Source: Allobosea sp.
Lineage (GTDB): Bacteria > Pseudomonadota > Alphaproteobacteria > Rhizobiales > Beijerinckiaceae
Direction of reading: 5' to 3'
NCBI GenBank assembly: GCA_024231975.1
Contig: JAAEQB010000064.1
Location: 124,001 to 188,000 of the forward strand
Length of the DNA: 64,000 nt
Part shown: positions 39,443 to 49,370 of the stretch, piece after piece
Layout of the letters: each line of letters begins with the position of its first letter
How positions within the stretch are numbered: the first letter of the stretch is position 1
Made by a program: the position numbers and the translations under genes
Notes under the pieces: model-generated
What the model was told of the DNA's origin: nothing
Databases searched by the model: none
Seen by the model: only the letters and a program-made list of their open reading frames with translations

Positions 39443-41104
39443 CTAGGCGGCCGTGGCCGGTCGCCCGATTGTGGCATCCAGCGTCCTGCGGCCGGTGACG
39501 ATGGCGAGCAGCGCCTCGCAATCGGCGGGCAGCGCATCGCCGCGCCAGGCGACATGCTGATCCGGCCGGATCAAAGCGAAGCGCGCGCCGTAGCGGGCGG
39601 GCAGGCGGCGATCGCCCGGCAGCAGCAATTTGAGGGGCACGCCCAGGCGGGTCGCCGCTGTGATCAGTGGCGCTGCCTCCGCGCCGTCGCCAGCCGTGGC
39701 GAGCAGGGTGAAGCCCTGACCGAAATGGTCGTAGAGCGAGGAGCCATCGGCGAGCCAGAGATGGGGCGCAAGGCATCCCGGATGGGCCGAGGGCACATAG
39801 AGCATGAAGTGCTCGATCGGCGGTGCGCTGCCATCGGGTACGATGATGGCTGAATCCTCGTAGCGTGTGCCGAGCACGATGCCGAGCGTGCGGAATTCGC
39901 GCAGCTTCGTCGCCTCGATGATCTCGCCGACCTCGCGCCGTGTGGCATCGCCGAGCGGGCCCGGCTCCTCCAGCCCTGGCCGCACGAGCTGGTTGCCCAC
40001 GGCGCCGTAATTGATCACGGCTTCGGCGATGGTGCGCTCATGCACCTTGCGCCGCTCGGCCGCATAGCTCGCCAGCAGCTCGGGCCCGCCCCAGCCCCGC
40101 AGCACCGCAGCCAGCTTCCAGCCGAGATCGACGGCGTCGCCGATGCCCATGTTCATGCCGAAGCCGCCGAAGGGCGGATGCAGATGGCAGGCGTCGCCAG
40201 CGAGGAAGACGCTGCCCTTCTCGTAGCGATCGGCGACCAGGCGATGCGCGACCCAGGGATCGCGGCCGACGATCTCGATGGCGAGATCGGAAAGACCAGT
40301 GCCGCGGCGGATCAGCTCGACCGGATCGACGCTGGCCGGGTCGACGTCGTTGGCGAGCTTGGTCGCCATGAAGAACCACAGACCCTCGCTGTCCATCGGG
40401 CCGAGCAAGGAGGGCACCTCCTCGTTGACCATCCAGTACATGATCGCAGGGCCATGGGCGTGGCGGGAGGCGAGCTCGGGGGCGCGGAAGATGATGTTGT
40501 AGTTTTTCGAGAAGGCTCCTTCGCCCTCCATTTTTGCCCCGATCGCCTCGCGCACCGAGCTGCGCGCGCCGTCGGCGCCGATCAGATAGGCGCTGGATAC
40601 CTCGCGCTCCGCGCCGCTGGTCACGTCTTTCAGGCGCGAGACGACGCTGCGGCCATCATCGGCGAAGGAGGTGAGCTCGGTGTTGAAGCGGATCTCGACG
40701 CCGGGTAGCGAGGCCGCATGCTGGCGCAGCACCTCCTCCAGCACATATTGCGGCACCCATTGCGCCTCTTCCGAATAGAGGTCGTTGCGGGCGCGGCTGC
40801 CGTTGAGCGCATTGCCGAAGCGGGCAAGCTCGGGGCCGTTCATCCGCGTCGCGAAAACGACATTCGAGGGATAGTCCGGCGGGATCGGCGAGGCCGCGCG
40901 CAGGGTATCGGCGATGCCCCAGCGGCGCAGATGCTCGCGGCTGCGGACATTGGTCGTCTTGGCGCGCGGCGAATAGCCGACGCGGTCATTGCGCTCGACC
41001 ACGAGGCAGGAGATGCCGCGCTGGCCGAGCTCGATCGCGGCCGCGAGGCCGACCGGCCCGGCGCCGGCGATCAATATGTCGATGTCCTTGCCGGTCTTGG
41101 TCAC
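39443..41104 (-). CDS. FAD-dependent aromatic monooxygenase (PheA/TfdB type)
   Basis: 553 aa from the GTG at 41104. The N-terminal FAD motif is DILIAGAGPVGLAAAIELGQ (the GxGxxG site), followed by the DG motif AYLIGADGARSSVREAIG and the second FAD motif VFLAGDACHLHPPFGGFGMN. A thioredoxin-like C-terminal domain (about 430-550) is typical of phenol hydroxylases and TfdB-like enzymes. It hydroxylates an aromatic ring with O2 and NAD(P)H. The neighbouring extradiol-like VOC gene and FAH hydrolase suggest the next two steps. The exact ring substrate is unknown. Confidence 0.9.
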   Translation of the reverse strand: MTKTGKDIDILIAGAGPVGLAAAIELGQRGISCLVVERNDRVGYSPRAKTTNVRSREHLRRWGIADTLRAASPIPPDYPSNVVFATRMNGPELARFGNALNGSRARNDLYSEEAQWVPQYVLEEVLRQHAASLPGVEIRFNTELTSFADDGRSVVSRLKDVTSGAEREVSSAYLIGADGARSSVREAIGAKMEGEGAFSKNYNIIFRAPELASRHAHGPAIMYWMVNEEVPSLLGPMDSEGLWFFMATKLANDVDPASVDPVELIRRGTGLSDLAIEIVGRDPWVAHRLVADRYEKGSVFLAGDACHLHPPFGGFGMNMGIGDAVDLGWKLAAVLRGWGGPELLASYAAERRKVHERTIAEAVINYGAVGNQLVRPGLEEPGPLGDATRREVGEIIEATKLREFRTLGIVLGTRYEDSAIIVPDGSAPPIEHFMLYVPSAHPGCLAPHLWLADGSSLYDHFGQGFTLLATAGDGAEAAPLITAATRLGVPLKLLLPGDRRLPARYGARFALIRPDQHVAWRGDALPADCEALLAIVTGRRTLDATIGRPATAA

Positions 41105-41130
41105 GGTTCTCAGCTCCCCATGATCGGCTG

Positions 41131-42015
41131 TCAGGCCGCGGCCCGCTCGGCCGCTTCTTGCGCGATCGGGTTGACCAGGAGGCCGATACCCTCGACCTCG
41201 ACTTCGCAGACATCGCCGGGTTTCATGAAGAGCTGCGGCTTGCGCGCCACGCCGACGCCGGCCGGCGTGCCGGTGACGATGACGTCGCCGGGCTCCAGCG
41301 TGATCGCCTCGCTGATGATCGCGATCAGGCTCGCGACGTCGAAGACCATGTCGTCGGTGCTGGCGCTCTGCACGGTCTGCCCATTCAGCCTGGTCGCGAT
41401 CTTGAGACCGCGCGCGCCGGGCGGAAGCTCGTCCGCGGTGATCAAAGCCGGGCCGAAGGCGCCGGTGCCGTCGAAGTTCTTGCCGACAGTCCATTGCGGC
41501 GCCTTGAACTGGTAGTCGCGCACCGAGCCTTCGTTGAAGACGGCGTAGCCGGCGACATGGTCGAGCGCGTTCGCCTTGGACACATGCTTGCCGCGCCGGC
41601 CGATCACAGCCGCGATCTCGCCCTCATAGTCGAGCTGGTCGGAGAGATCAGGCCGGATCAGCGGCGCCTTGTGGCCGATCAGGCTGGTGGCGAACCGTCC
41701 AAACAGCGTCGGATAGTCCGGCTGCTTGAAGCCGCTCTCGGCCGAATGGTCGGCATAGTTCAGCCCGACGCAGATGATCTTGCTGGGACGCGGCACCACC
41801 GGCAGGAAGGTCGCGCGCTCGGGATCGAGCACCGCCGCAGTGGGCGCATTGTCGAGCACCTTGCCGATCGCCGCGCGGGCCGCCTCGCCGCCGGCGAGGA
41901 AGGCGAGCATGTCGCCCGGCAGCCCTGGACCGGCCTGGGCGAGATCGATCAGCTCCTGGCCGCGATACGCGGCGAGGCTCGGCTTGCCGCCGCTCAGGAT
42001 GGTGGCGAGACGCAT
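41131..42015 (-). CDS. Fumarylacetoacetate hydrolase family protein
   Basis: 294 aa. The C-terminal FAH domain (about 75-290) is clear: KIICVGLNYADHSAESGF, LSDQLDYEGEIAAVIG with the divalent-metal glutamates, GYAVFNEGSVRDYQF, WTVGKNFDGTGAFGPA and VIVTGTPAGVGVARKP. Family members hydrolyse C-C bonds of ring-fission products or isomerise/decarboxylate hydroxymuconates. Between the monooxygenase and VOC genes it is the likely third step of a meta-cleavage path, not the fumarylacetoacetase of tyrosine breakdown. Confidence 0.92.
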   Translation of the reverse strand: MRLATILSGGKPSLAAYRGQELIDLAQAGPGLPGDMLAFLAGGEAARAAIGKVLDNAPTAAVLDPERATFLPVVPRPSKIICVGLNYADHSAESGFKQPDYPTLFGRFATSLIGHKAPLIRPDLSDQLDYEGEIAAVIGRRGKHVSKANALDHVAGYAVFNEGSVRDYQFKAPQWTVGKNFDGTGAFGPALITADELPPGARGLKIATRLNGQTVQSASTDDMVFDVASLIAIISEAITLEPGDVIVTGTPAGVGVARKPQLFMKPGDVCEVEVEGIGLLVNPIAQEAAERAAA

Positions 42016-42075
42016 GGGTGTCCTCCTTCTCGGACGCCTCCAGCCAGCGCGGCGAGGCGATGAATGGCGTTGATG

Positions 42076-42501
42076 TCAGGCGGCGCCGAACAGGACGGCG
42101 AGCCGCCGCTCGGCGAAGAGCCAGGTGCCGGCAGGGCTCCTGACGTAGCGATCGGCGTATTCGGCGATGAGCATTGGCACGGCCGATCCCGGACCCGGTC
42201 CGTCATGGCGATAGAGCGTCAGCACCACCCAGCCGCGCGCCGTATCCGGAGCGATGGGCTCGATCAGGATGTTGCTCTGGACATGGCGCGAGCGCCGCTC
42301 GTTCATCGCGGCACGCTGGCGGCCCCAGTCGGCGATGGCCGTCCGGCCGACCTTGTCGGGCCCGACCCCGTAGAGCGCCCCATCGTCAGCGAAGAGCTCG
42401 CAGACCTTGTCCGCCTCGCCATGATCGATCAGCCAGGCGTGGCGCTGGATCAGCTGCTCGATCGCGAGCCGGTCCTGCGGAGCGAGCGCAGCGCCGGTCA
42501 C
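42076..42501 (-). CDS. SnoaL/NTF2-like small protein
   Basis: 141 aa with the cone-shaped NTF2/SnoaL fold: QLIQRHAWLIDHGEADKVC, ELFADDGALYGVGP, RSRHVQSNILIEPI and a closing YVRSPAGTWLFAERRLAVLF. The His/Asp pattern of this family occurs in hydratases, dehydratases and ring-hydroxylating dioxygenase beta subunits. ATGA coupling to the VOC gene places it in the same pathway, maybe as a dehydratase or isomerase. Function is otherwise unassigned. Confidence 0.8.
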   Translation of the reverse strand: MTGAALAPQDRLAIEQLIQRHAWLIDHGEADKVCELFADDGALYGVGPDKVGRTAIADWGRQRAAMNERRSRHVQSNILIEPIAPDTARGWVVLTLYRHDGPGPGSAVPMLIAEYADRYVRSPAGTWLFAERRLAVLFGAA

Positions 42502-43076
42502 GCAGGCAGTCCGAGATCGGGTGTGCCGGCCGGCTGGTAGTCGCCGCGGCGCATCGCGACATGCAGCTCGTCGAAGCCCTGGCCCCCCTTATGGGCCTGA
42601 TAGACCCGTTCGGGATCGAAGAAGGTGCCGATCGGATTGCTGGCGAAATCCGGCGAGGAGCGCATCCATTCGCTCGACTGGCGCCAGTCGCCGTAGGTGT
42701 CGCATTGCAGCTCGACGAAATTGCCCTCGGGATCCTTGTAGTAGATCGAGATCGTCATGCCATGGTCGAGGCTGAAGGCAGGCTCGATGCCCTCGTCGCG
42801 CAGCCGGGCATAGGACGACATCAGGTCGGCGAAGCTCTCGTATTCGAAGGCGCTGTGGTGGATGCCGTTATGGCTGCGCTTGTCGGGATCGTCGCCGAGG
42901 CCGGGCGCCGACAGGAAGGCGACGCGGTGGTTGGCCTCGTCATTGGTCGTCCAGGCATTGTTGGCGTCCTGGAAGGTCGGCCGCGCGCCGACGACCACGC
43001 CGTACCACGCCACCATCTCGGCGAGCCGGCTCGTCTTGAAGGTGACGTGATGGAATGCGGGCTTGATGATCTCCAT
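42498..43076 (-). CDS. VOC-family extradiol-dioxygenase-like protein
   Basis: 192 aa. One pair of beta-alpha-beta-beta-beta modules with a likely metal triad of His10 (FHHVTFKT), His74 (GIHHSAFEYE) and Glu122 (YYKDPEGNFVELQCD), the 2-His-1-carboxylate pattern of vicinal oxygen chelate enzymes. Its extended C-terminus (about 130-192) is like single-module biphenyl-diol or catechol dioxygenases. It is the promoter-proximal gene of the catabolic run and is divergent from a LysR regulator. Ring cleavage is inferred from the monooxygenase and FAH partners. Confidence 0.85.
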   Translation of the reverse strand: MEIIKPAFHHVTFKTSRLAEMVAWYGVVVGARPTFQDANNAWTTNDEANHRVAFLSAPGLGDDPDKRSHNGIHHSAFEYESFADLMSSYARLRDEGIEPAFSLDHGMTISIYYKDPEGNFVELQCDTYGDWRQSSEWMRSSPDFASNPIGTFFDPERVYQAHKGGQGFDELHVAMRRGDYQPAGTPDLGLPA

Positions 43077-43141
43077 GCTGTCCTCCCGAAAGGGCCGTCT
43101 CCCGGTTTTCCGAGGCGGCCGCTGCTTGTTCGTGAGGAATG

Positions 43142-43194
43142 GCTATCGCTGCCATAGATACCTGAACAGATGGCAAAATTGCAGGAGCGATAGC
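43142..43194. promoter_or_regulatory. Long-spaced dyad in the VOC/LysR divergent promoter
   Basis: GCTATCGCT (43142-43150) and AGCGATAGC (43186-43194) are perfect 9-bp arms 35 bases apart, enclosing a smaller dyad GCCAT (43151-43155) / ATGGC (43170-43174). The pair lies in the 155-base gap between the divergent VOC and LysR genes, where a LysR regulator typically binds recognition and activation sites. Confidence 0.45.
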
Positions 43195-43231
43195 GAATCG
43201 GTATCGACCAATAGTGTGGGAGGTCGCGTCG

Positions 43232-44137
43232 ATGAAGCTCGATCACTTCGAGGAGGTAGTGGCGATCGCCGAGCGGGGCAGCATGCGGGCGGCGGCGCGG
43301 CATCTGCAGATCGCTCAGCCGGCGCTGACGCGCAGCCTCGCTCTCCTGGAACGTGAGCTCGGCGCGCCTCTGTTCGAACGGCGCGCCCGCGGGGTCGTGG
43401 CGACGCCTTTGGGCGAGGCCTTCGTCGCTCGGGCCCGGTCAATCCTGACCGAGATCAGGCGCACGCGCGAGGAGGTTGAGCAGCTCAGGGGCGCCGGCAC
43501 CGGCACTGTCACGGTCGGGCTCTCGATCGCGGCGCACCTTGCCTTGCTGCCGCCGAGCCTGCGCCCGTTCCGTGCCCGTTATCCCGACATCAGGCTGCAT
43601 ATCATCGAGGGCTTCTACCCGACGCTCGAGGAGCGCCTGCGCGACGGCACGGTCGATTTCTACATCGGTCCAGATGGCGGGGCGCAGCCGGTGCCGCAGC
43701 TCAGCCGGGAGGTGCTGTTCCACAACCGCCGCATCGTGCTCTGCCGTGCCGGCCATCCGCTGGCGGCGGCGACCTCGCTGCGCGAACTCGTCGGCCAGGA
43801 CTGGGTCACGACCTCGATCACCGCAGATGCCAGCGACGAGATCAACGACTTCTTCGCCCGCCACCGCCTCCCGCCTCCGCGCCTCGCGGTACGCAGTCAG
43901 TCGGCGCTGACCCTGCTGACCTGCCTCGCCAACAGCGACCTCCTGGCCATGGTCCCGGCGCAATGGGAGCGCTTCGAGATGACCGGACAGGCGCTGATCA
44001 CGATCAAGGTCGAGGAAAAGCTGACGGCGCCGCCGCTGGTGCTGATCCGGCGTTCCGACCTGCCTCTGACCCCCGCTGCCTTGCACCTGCTCGACCTGAT
44101 GCGCCGGGCCACCTCCCGCCTGGCCGCGGGGACGTAG
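43232..44137 (+). CDS. LysR-family transcriptional regulator
   Basis: 301 aa from the ATG at 43232 (MKLDHFEEVVAIAERGSMRA). The DNA-binding helix-turn-helix is in ARHLQIAQPALTRSLALLER and LGAPLFERRARGVV, followed by the two-lobed effector domain (VTVGLSIAAHLALLPPSLRP, DFYIGPDGG, LTCLANSDLLAMVP). Divergent from the VOC-to-TRAP operon and likely its activator in response to an aromatic acid. It could also act on the downstream esterase gene through the dyad at 44151-44173. Confidence 0.93.
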   Translation: MKLDHFEEVVAIAERGSMRAAARHLQIAQPALTRSLALLERELGAPLFERRARGVVATPLGEAFVARARSILTEIRRTREEVEQLRGAGTGTVTVGLSIAAHLALLPPSLRPFRARYPDIRLHIIEGFYPTLEERLRDGTVDFYIGPDGGAQPVPQLSREVLFHNRRIVLCRAGHPLAAATSLRELVGQDWVTTSITADASDEINDFFARHRLPPPRLAVRSQSALTLLTCLANSDLLAMVPAQWERFEMTGQALITIKVEEKLTAPPLVLIRRSDLPLTPAALHLLDLMRRATSRLAAGT

Positions 44138-44150
44138 CTGCGGGCTCGGC

Positions 44151-44173
44151 ATTCATAAGCCTGCGTTATGAAT
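44151..44173. promoter_or_regulatory. Perfect dyad between LysR and esterase genes
   Basis: ATTCATAA (44151-44158) and TTATGAAT (44166-44173) are perfect 8-bp arms with a 7-base centre, 14 bases past the LysR stop and about 100 bases before the esterase start. The T-N11-A type spacing suits a LysR box; the lack of a T-tract argues against a terminator. Confidence 0.45.
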
Positions 44174-44275
44174 CCAGAACGTTTATCGGGATTGCGGGAG
44201 GTCATCGGCCCAGCGAGCTTTGGGTCGCCAGGGCGCCACGCTGCAATGGATGGCGCGAGAACAGGAGGCGACGCC

Positions 44276-45823
44276 ATGGAGCGCGACATTCTCGGCCGGA
44301 TCGCAACGACTCTTGTGTTGGCCGCGGCCTGCAGCCTGGGCTTCGGTCTCTCGGCGGCGCAGGCGGGGCCTACGGTTTCCGTGGAAGGCGGGACGCTGGA
44401 AGGCGTCACCAAGGGCGGCGTCGAGCAGTTCCTCGGCGTGCCCTTCGCGGCGGCGCCTATCGGCGAGTTGCGCTGGGCCAAGCCCGCACCGGCGAAGCCA
44501 TGGCAGGGTGCCCGCCCTGCGACGGCCTATGCGAGCAAATGCGTCCAGAACGGCTGGGTGAAGCCGATCCAGCTCTATCGCAACGAGGACTGCCTCTATC
44601 TCAACCTCTACCGCCCGGCGGCTCCCGCGGCGGCGCTCCGTCCCGTGCTCGTCTGGTTCCATGGCGGGGCTTCCGTCGCCGGCGCCTCGCAGGACATCGA
44701 CGGCTCTGTCTTCGCGCAGAAGGCGGATCATGTCGTGATCGGCGTGAACTACCGGCTCGGCGCCTTCGGCCTGGCCTCGTTCGCACAATCGGGCAGCAAT
44801 TTCTGGCTTATGGACCAGCAGGCCGCCCTGCGCTGGGTCAAGGCGAACGCCAGGGCGTTCGGCGGCGATCCCGATCACGTTACCATCATCGGGCAGTCGG
44901 CCGGCGCCTATTCGGTGGCAGCGCATATGGTCTCGCCGGAGAGCGTCGGGCTGTTCCACCGCGCGGTCGCCATGAGCCTGCCGGTCGGGCCGCTCCATTC
45001 TGCGCTGACCGCGGAAGAAGAGCAGAAGAAGGGGCCGACGGCGCGGATGGTCGAGAAGGCCGGATGCGGCGCGGCCGCGGATGTCCTCGCCTGCATGCGC
45101 GGCAAATCCACCGAAGCGGTCTTCGAGGCCGGCGGCGGCGCGGCGACACGTGCCGCCGGCTGGCAGATGGTCGTCGACGGAAAGACCATCCCCGACACGC
45201 CGATGAAACTGTTCGGCCGCGGCGACTACCGGAAGGTGCCGGTCCTCGTCGGCTTCACCAGCCAGGAGCAGGGCTTCTTCCTGCAGGCCCGCCGGGCCAG
45301 CGGCCAGACGTCCCTGACGGCCGACGCGGTGGCGAAGACCATCGCCTCGCGGCCGAATGGCACGCAGCTCGCCGAAATCTACAATGTTGCGACCTACGGC
45401 TCCCCGACCCGCACCGATATCGCGCTGGTCAGCGATCGCTGGGGCTGCGAGGTCCGGCACTGGATCAAGGTCGTCTCGGGCGCGACCCCGGTCTTCTCCT
45501 ACGAATTCGCCGATCCGAAGGCGCCGACGACGATCTTCCATGTCGACGAGCCCGTCGACGGACCGTTCCACAATTCGGACATCCCTTACGTCTTCCAGCG
45601 CGGCTACCCGAACGAGCAGCAGGCCGACGCCCCGGCCTGGACGCCGGCGCAGAAGGCCCTGTCGGACCGGATGCTGGACTATGTCGCCCGCTTCTCGAAG
45701 AGCAGCGTGCCATCGGCCGACTGGCCGAAGGTGGAGACCATGGTCCTGCATCCCGAGGGCGACAGGATCGAAGACGATGCGGCCTTCGCCAAGCGCCATT
45801 CCTGCGAAGTCTGGGAGCGCTAG
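44276..45823 (+). CDS. Secreted type-B carboxylesterase
   Basis: 515 aa, ATG at 44276 after an AGGAGG site; the signal peptide runs to about SAAQA (residue 30). The carboxylesterase/para-nitrobenzyl esterase family is shown by FLGVPFAAAPIGELRW, NEDCLYLNLYRP (with a disulfide Cys), VWFHGGASVAGAS (oxyanion hole), the nucleophile elbow IIGQSAGAYSVAA, GFTSQEQGFF with the acidic residue and GPFHNSDIPYVF with the catalytic His. It hydrolyses carboxylic esters in the periplasm or outside the cell, perhaps releasing the aromatic acid handled by the upstream TRAP cluster. Confidence 0.92.
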   Translation: MERDILGRIATTLVLAAACSLGFGLSAAQAGPTVSVEGGTLEGVTKGGVEQFLGVPFAAAPIGELRWAKPAPAKPWQGARPATAYASKCVQNGWVKPIQLYRNEDCLYLNLYRPAAPAAALRPVLVWFHGGASVAGASQDIDGSVFAQKADHVVIGVNYRLGAFGLASFAQSGSNFWLMDQQAALRWVKANARAFGGDPDHVTIIGQSAGAYSVAAHMVSPESVGLFHRAVAMSLPVGPLHSALTAEEEQKKGPTARMVEKAGCGAAADVLACMRGKSTEAVFEAGGGAATRAAGWQMVVDGKTIPDTPMKLFGRGDYRKVPVLVGFTSQEQGFFLQARRASGQTSLTADAVAKTIASRPNGTQLAEIYNVATYGSPTRTDIALVSDRWGCEVRHWIKVVSGATPVFSYEFADPKAPTTIFHVDEPVDGPFHNSDIPYVFQRGYPNEQQADAPAWTPAQKALSDRMLDYVARFSKSSVPSADWPKVETMVLHPEGDRIEDDAAFAKRHSCEVWER

Positions 45824-45877
45824 GATGGGACGACCGCGATAGTCGTTCTGGTCGGCTGCGGAAGACTCGATCGAAAG

Positions 45878-45905
45878 CGGGCCCTTCCGGGCCCGTTTCT
45901 GTTTC
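45878..45905 (+). terminator. Rho-independent terminator after the esterase gene
   Basis: CGGGCCC and GGGCCCG form a perfect 7-bp GC stem with a TTCC loop (45878-45895), followed by TTTCTGTTTCC. It is 55 bases after the esterase stop and separates it from the phenylacetate operon. Confidence 0.85.
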
Positions 45906-45993
45906 CAAGCTGGGCTGTAAGCCGACACGCAGGGTGGCGAGCAACAGTGCGCGAGGCCCTGTTGATCTCTCCTCGAATTCGTGCAATTAAATG

Positions 45994-46007
45994 ACCGACC
46001 GGTCGGT
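45994..46007. promoter_or_regulatory. PaaR-type palindromic operator before the thiolase/paaABCDE operon
   Basis: ACCGACCGGTCGGT is a perfect 14-base palindrome, 39 bases upstream of the thiolase start and embedded in an AT-rich promoter (GCAATTAAATG before, TGATAAAAACAAAG after). It fits the form ACCGNNCGNNCGGT described for PaaR-type TetR repressors. A near copy occurs at 57081-57094. Confidence 0.7.
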
Positions 46008-46045
46008 TGATAAAAACAAAGCGACGGATTTCGGGGAGAAAGATC

Positions 46046-47251
<1,206 letters not shown>

Positions 47252-47279
47252 GACGCGAACCGGAACAGGAGGCAGGCCG

Positions 47280-48284
47280 ATGTATGCCCAGATGGTGAAG
47301 ACGGACACCAAGCGCGTCCGCAGCCTCGACGAGATGGAGCCGCAGGAGCGCGCTTTCCAGGAGCGCATCGACGCCGGCCAGAAGATCGAGCCGAAGGAGT
47401 GGATGCCGGAGGATTACCGCAAGACGCTGATCCGCCAGATCAGCCAGCACGCCCATTCCGAGATCGTCGGCCAGCTCCCGGAGGGCAACTGGATCAGCCG
47501 CGCCCCGACTCTGGAGCGCAAGGCGATCCTGCTCGCCAAGGTGCAGGACGAGGCCGGCCACGGCCTCTACCTCTATTGCGCGGCGGAGACGCTCGGCATC
47601 AGCCGCGACCAGATGTACGAGCAGCTCCATTCCGGCAAGGCGAAGTACTCCTCGATCTTCAACTATCCGACGCTGAGCTGGGCCGATATCGGCGCGATCG
47701 GCTGGCTGGTCGATGGCGCGGCGATCATGAACCAGGTGCCGCTGCAGCGCTGCTCCTACGGCCCTTACGCCCGGGCCATGGTGCGCATCTGCAAGGAGGA
47801 GAGCTTCCACCAGCGCCAGGGCTTCGACATCATGACCGTGCTCTGCAAGGGCACGCCGGAACAGAAGGCGATGGCGCAGGATGCGCTCGACCGCTGGTGG
47901 TGGCCGTCCTTGATGATGTTCGGCCCCTCCGACGATGCCTCCGTCCACTCGGCCCAGTCGATGGCCTGGAAGATCAAGCAGAACTCGAATGACGAGCTGC
48001 GCCAGAAATTCGTCGACCAGACCGTGCCGCAGGCCAAGTATCTCGGCCTCACCGTCCCCGATCCCGCGCTGACATGGAACGAGGCGAAGGGCGGCCATGA
48101 TTTCGGCGAGCCGGACTGGACCGAGTTCTTCGCAGTGATCGCCGGCGAGGGCCCGTGCAATCGCGAGCGGCTGGAGGCGCGGCGCAAGGCCTGGAACGAC
48201 GGCGCCTGGTTCCGCGACGGGCTCACCGCCCACGCCAGCAAGCAGGCGGCGCGGCGCCAGGCCTCGCGCATCGCCGCCGAGTAA
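47280..48284 (+). CDS. paaA: Phenylacetyl-CoA epoxidase subunit A
   Basis: 334 aa, ATG after AGGAGG. The catalytic diiron ferritin-like subunit: iron-binding ExxH motifs appear in KVQDEAGHGLYLYCAAE and CKEESFHQRQGFD, with flanking VPLQRCSYGPYARAMVRI and LDRWWWPSLMMFGPSD, highly typical of PaaA. It converts phenylacetyl-CoA to the 1,2-epoxide with O2, together with PaaB, PaaC and PaaE. Confidence 0.97.
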   Translation: MYAQMVKTDTKRVRSLDEMEPQERAFQERIDAGQKIEPKEWMPEDYRKTLIRQISQHAHSEIVGQLPEGNWISRAPTLERKAILLAKVQDEAGHGLYLYCAAETLGISRDQMYEQLHSGKAKYSSIFNYPTLSWADIGAIGWLVDGAAIMNQVPLQRCSYGPYARAMVRICKEESFHQRQGFDIMTVLCKGTPEQKAMAQDALDRWWWPSLMMFGPSDDASVHSAQSMAWKIKQNSNDELRQKFVDQTVPQAKYLGLTVPDPALTWNEAKGGHDFGEPDWTEFFAVIAGEGPCNRERLEARRKAWNDGAWFRDGLTAHASKQAARRQASRIAAE

Positions 48285-48305
48285 CGCACCGACCGAAGGG
48301 AGCTG

Positions 48306-48593
48306 ATGATGTCGAGCGAATGGCCCCTCTGGGAGGTCTTCATCCGCGGCCAGCATGGCCTCAACCACCGGCATGTCGGCAGCCTACATGCGCCGGATGC
48401 GCAGATGGCGATCCTGAATGCCCGCGACGTCTATACGCGCCGCAATGAGGGCGTGAGCATCTGGGTGGTGCGCTCGGCCGACATCGTCGCCAGTGCGCCC
48501 TCCGACAAGGGCCCGCTGTTCGATCCCGCCAACGCCAAGGTCTATCGGCACCCGACCTTCTTCGACGTGCCGGACGAAGTGGGACATATGTGA
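48306..48593 (+). CDS. paaB: Phenylacetyl-CoA epoxidase subunit B
   Basis: 95 aa, typical PaaB length: EWPLWEVFIRGQHGLNHRHV, AILNARDVYTRRNEGVSIWV, and the ending VYRHPTFFDVPDEVGHM. A small structural subunit that bridges PaaA-PaaC pairs. A second in-frame ATG follows at 48309. Its stop overlaps the paaC start (TGATG). Confidence 0.96.
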   Translation: MMSSEWPLWEVFIRGQHGLNHRHVGSLHAPDAQMAILNARDVYTRRNEGVSIWVVRSADIVASAPSDKGPLFDPANAKVYRHPTFFDVPDEVGHM

Positions 48594-49360
48594 TGGGCGC
48601 GGCCGCCACCTCCCCGGCAATCGCCGAGTTCGCGTTGCGCATGGGCGACAACTGCCTGATCCTCGGCCATCGCAATTCGGAATGGTGCGGCCATTCCCCG
48701 GCGCTGGAAGAGGATATCGCGCTCGCCAACACCGCGCTCGACCTGATCGGCCAGACCCAGCTCTGGCTCGGGCTCGCCTGCGAGGCCGAGGGCAAGGGCC
48801 GCTCACCCGACGAGATCGCCTTCCTGCGCGACGTCTCCGGCTATCGCAATCTCCTGCTGGTCGAGCAGCCCAACGGCGATTTCGGCCGCACGCTGATGCG
48901 GCAATACCTGTTCGACGCCTGGCATCTGCCGCTGCTCAAGGCGCTGATGGGCTCCACTGACAAGCGTATTGCCGAGATCGCCGAGAAGGCCTCGAAGGAG
49001 GTCGCCTATCATCTCGAGCGCAGCGCCGATCTGGTGGTCCGCCTCGGCGACGGCACCGCCGAAAGCCATGCCCGCATGCAGGCGGCGCTCGACTTTCTTT
49101 GGCCGTACACCGGCGAGATGTTCCTCGCCGACGCGCTCGACGAGGAGCTGGCGGCGTCGGGCCTCGCGCCGGAACCGGGCTCCCTGAAGCTCGCTTGGCA
49201 GGAGCATGTCGGCCGGACACTCGCCGAGGCGACGCTGAAGGCGCCGGAAAAGAGTTTCGCCCAGAAGGGCGGACGCCGTGGCGTCCATTCCGAGCATCTC
49301 GGCTACATCCTCGCCGAGATGCAGTTCCTGCAGCGCGCCTATCCCGGCGCCAGCTGGTGA
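48593..49360 (+). CDS. paaC: Phenylacetyl-CoA epoxidase subunit C
   Basis: 255 aa from the ATG at 48593 (a GTG at 48590 is the alternative). The ferritin-like structural partner of PaaA: DNCLILGHRNSEWCGHSPAL, ANTALDLIGQTQLWLGLACE, KASKEVAYHLERSADLVVRL and GGRRGVHSEHLGYILAEMQF are hallmark stretches. It lacks a full diiron site in known members and supports PaaA. Confidence 0.96.
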   Translation: MGAAATSPAIAEFALRMGDNCLILGHRNSEWCGHSPALEEDIALANTALDLIGQTQLWLGLACEAEGKGRSPDEIAFLRDVSGYRNLLLVEQPNGDFGRTLMRQYLFDAWHLPLLKALMGSTDKRIAEIAEKASKEVAYHLERSADLVVRLGDGTAESHARMQAALDFLWPYTGEMFLADALDEELAASGLAPEPGSLKLAWQEHVGRTLAEATLKAPEKSFAQKGGRRGVHSEHLGYILAEMQFLQRAYPGASW

Positions 49361-49370
49361 GGAGGCGCTG

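Noticed and set aside
41105..41494. Upstream extension of the flavin monooxygenase
   Set aside because: The extension lies inside the FAH gene in another frame; the FAD motif begins a few residues after the GTG at 41104.
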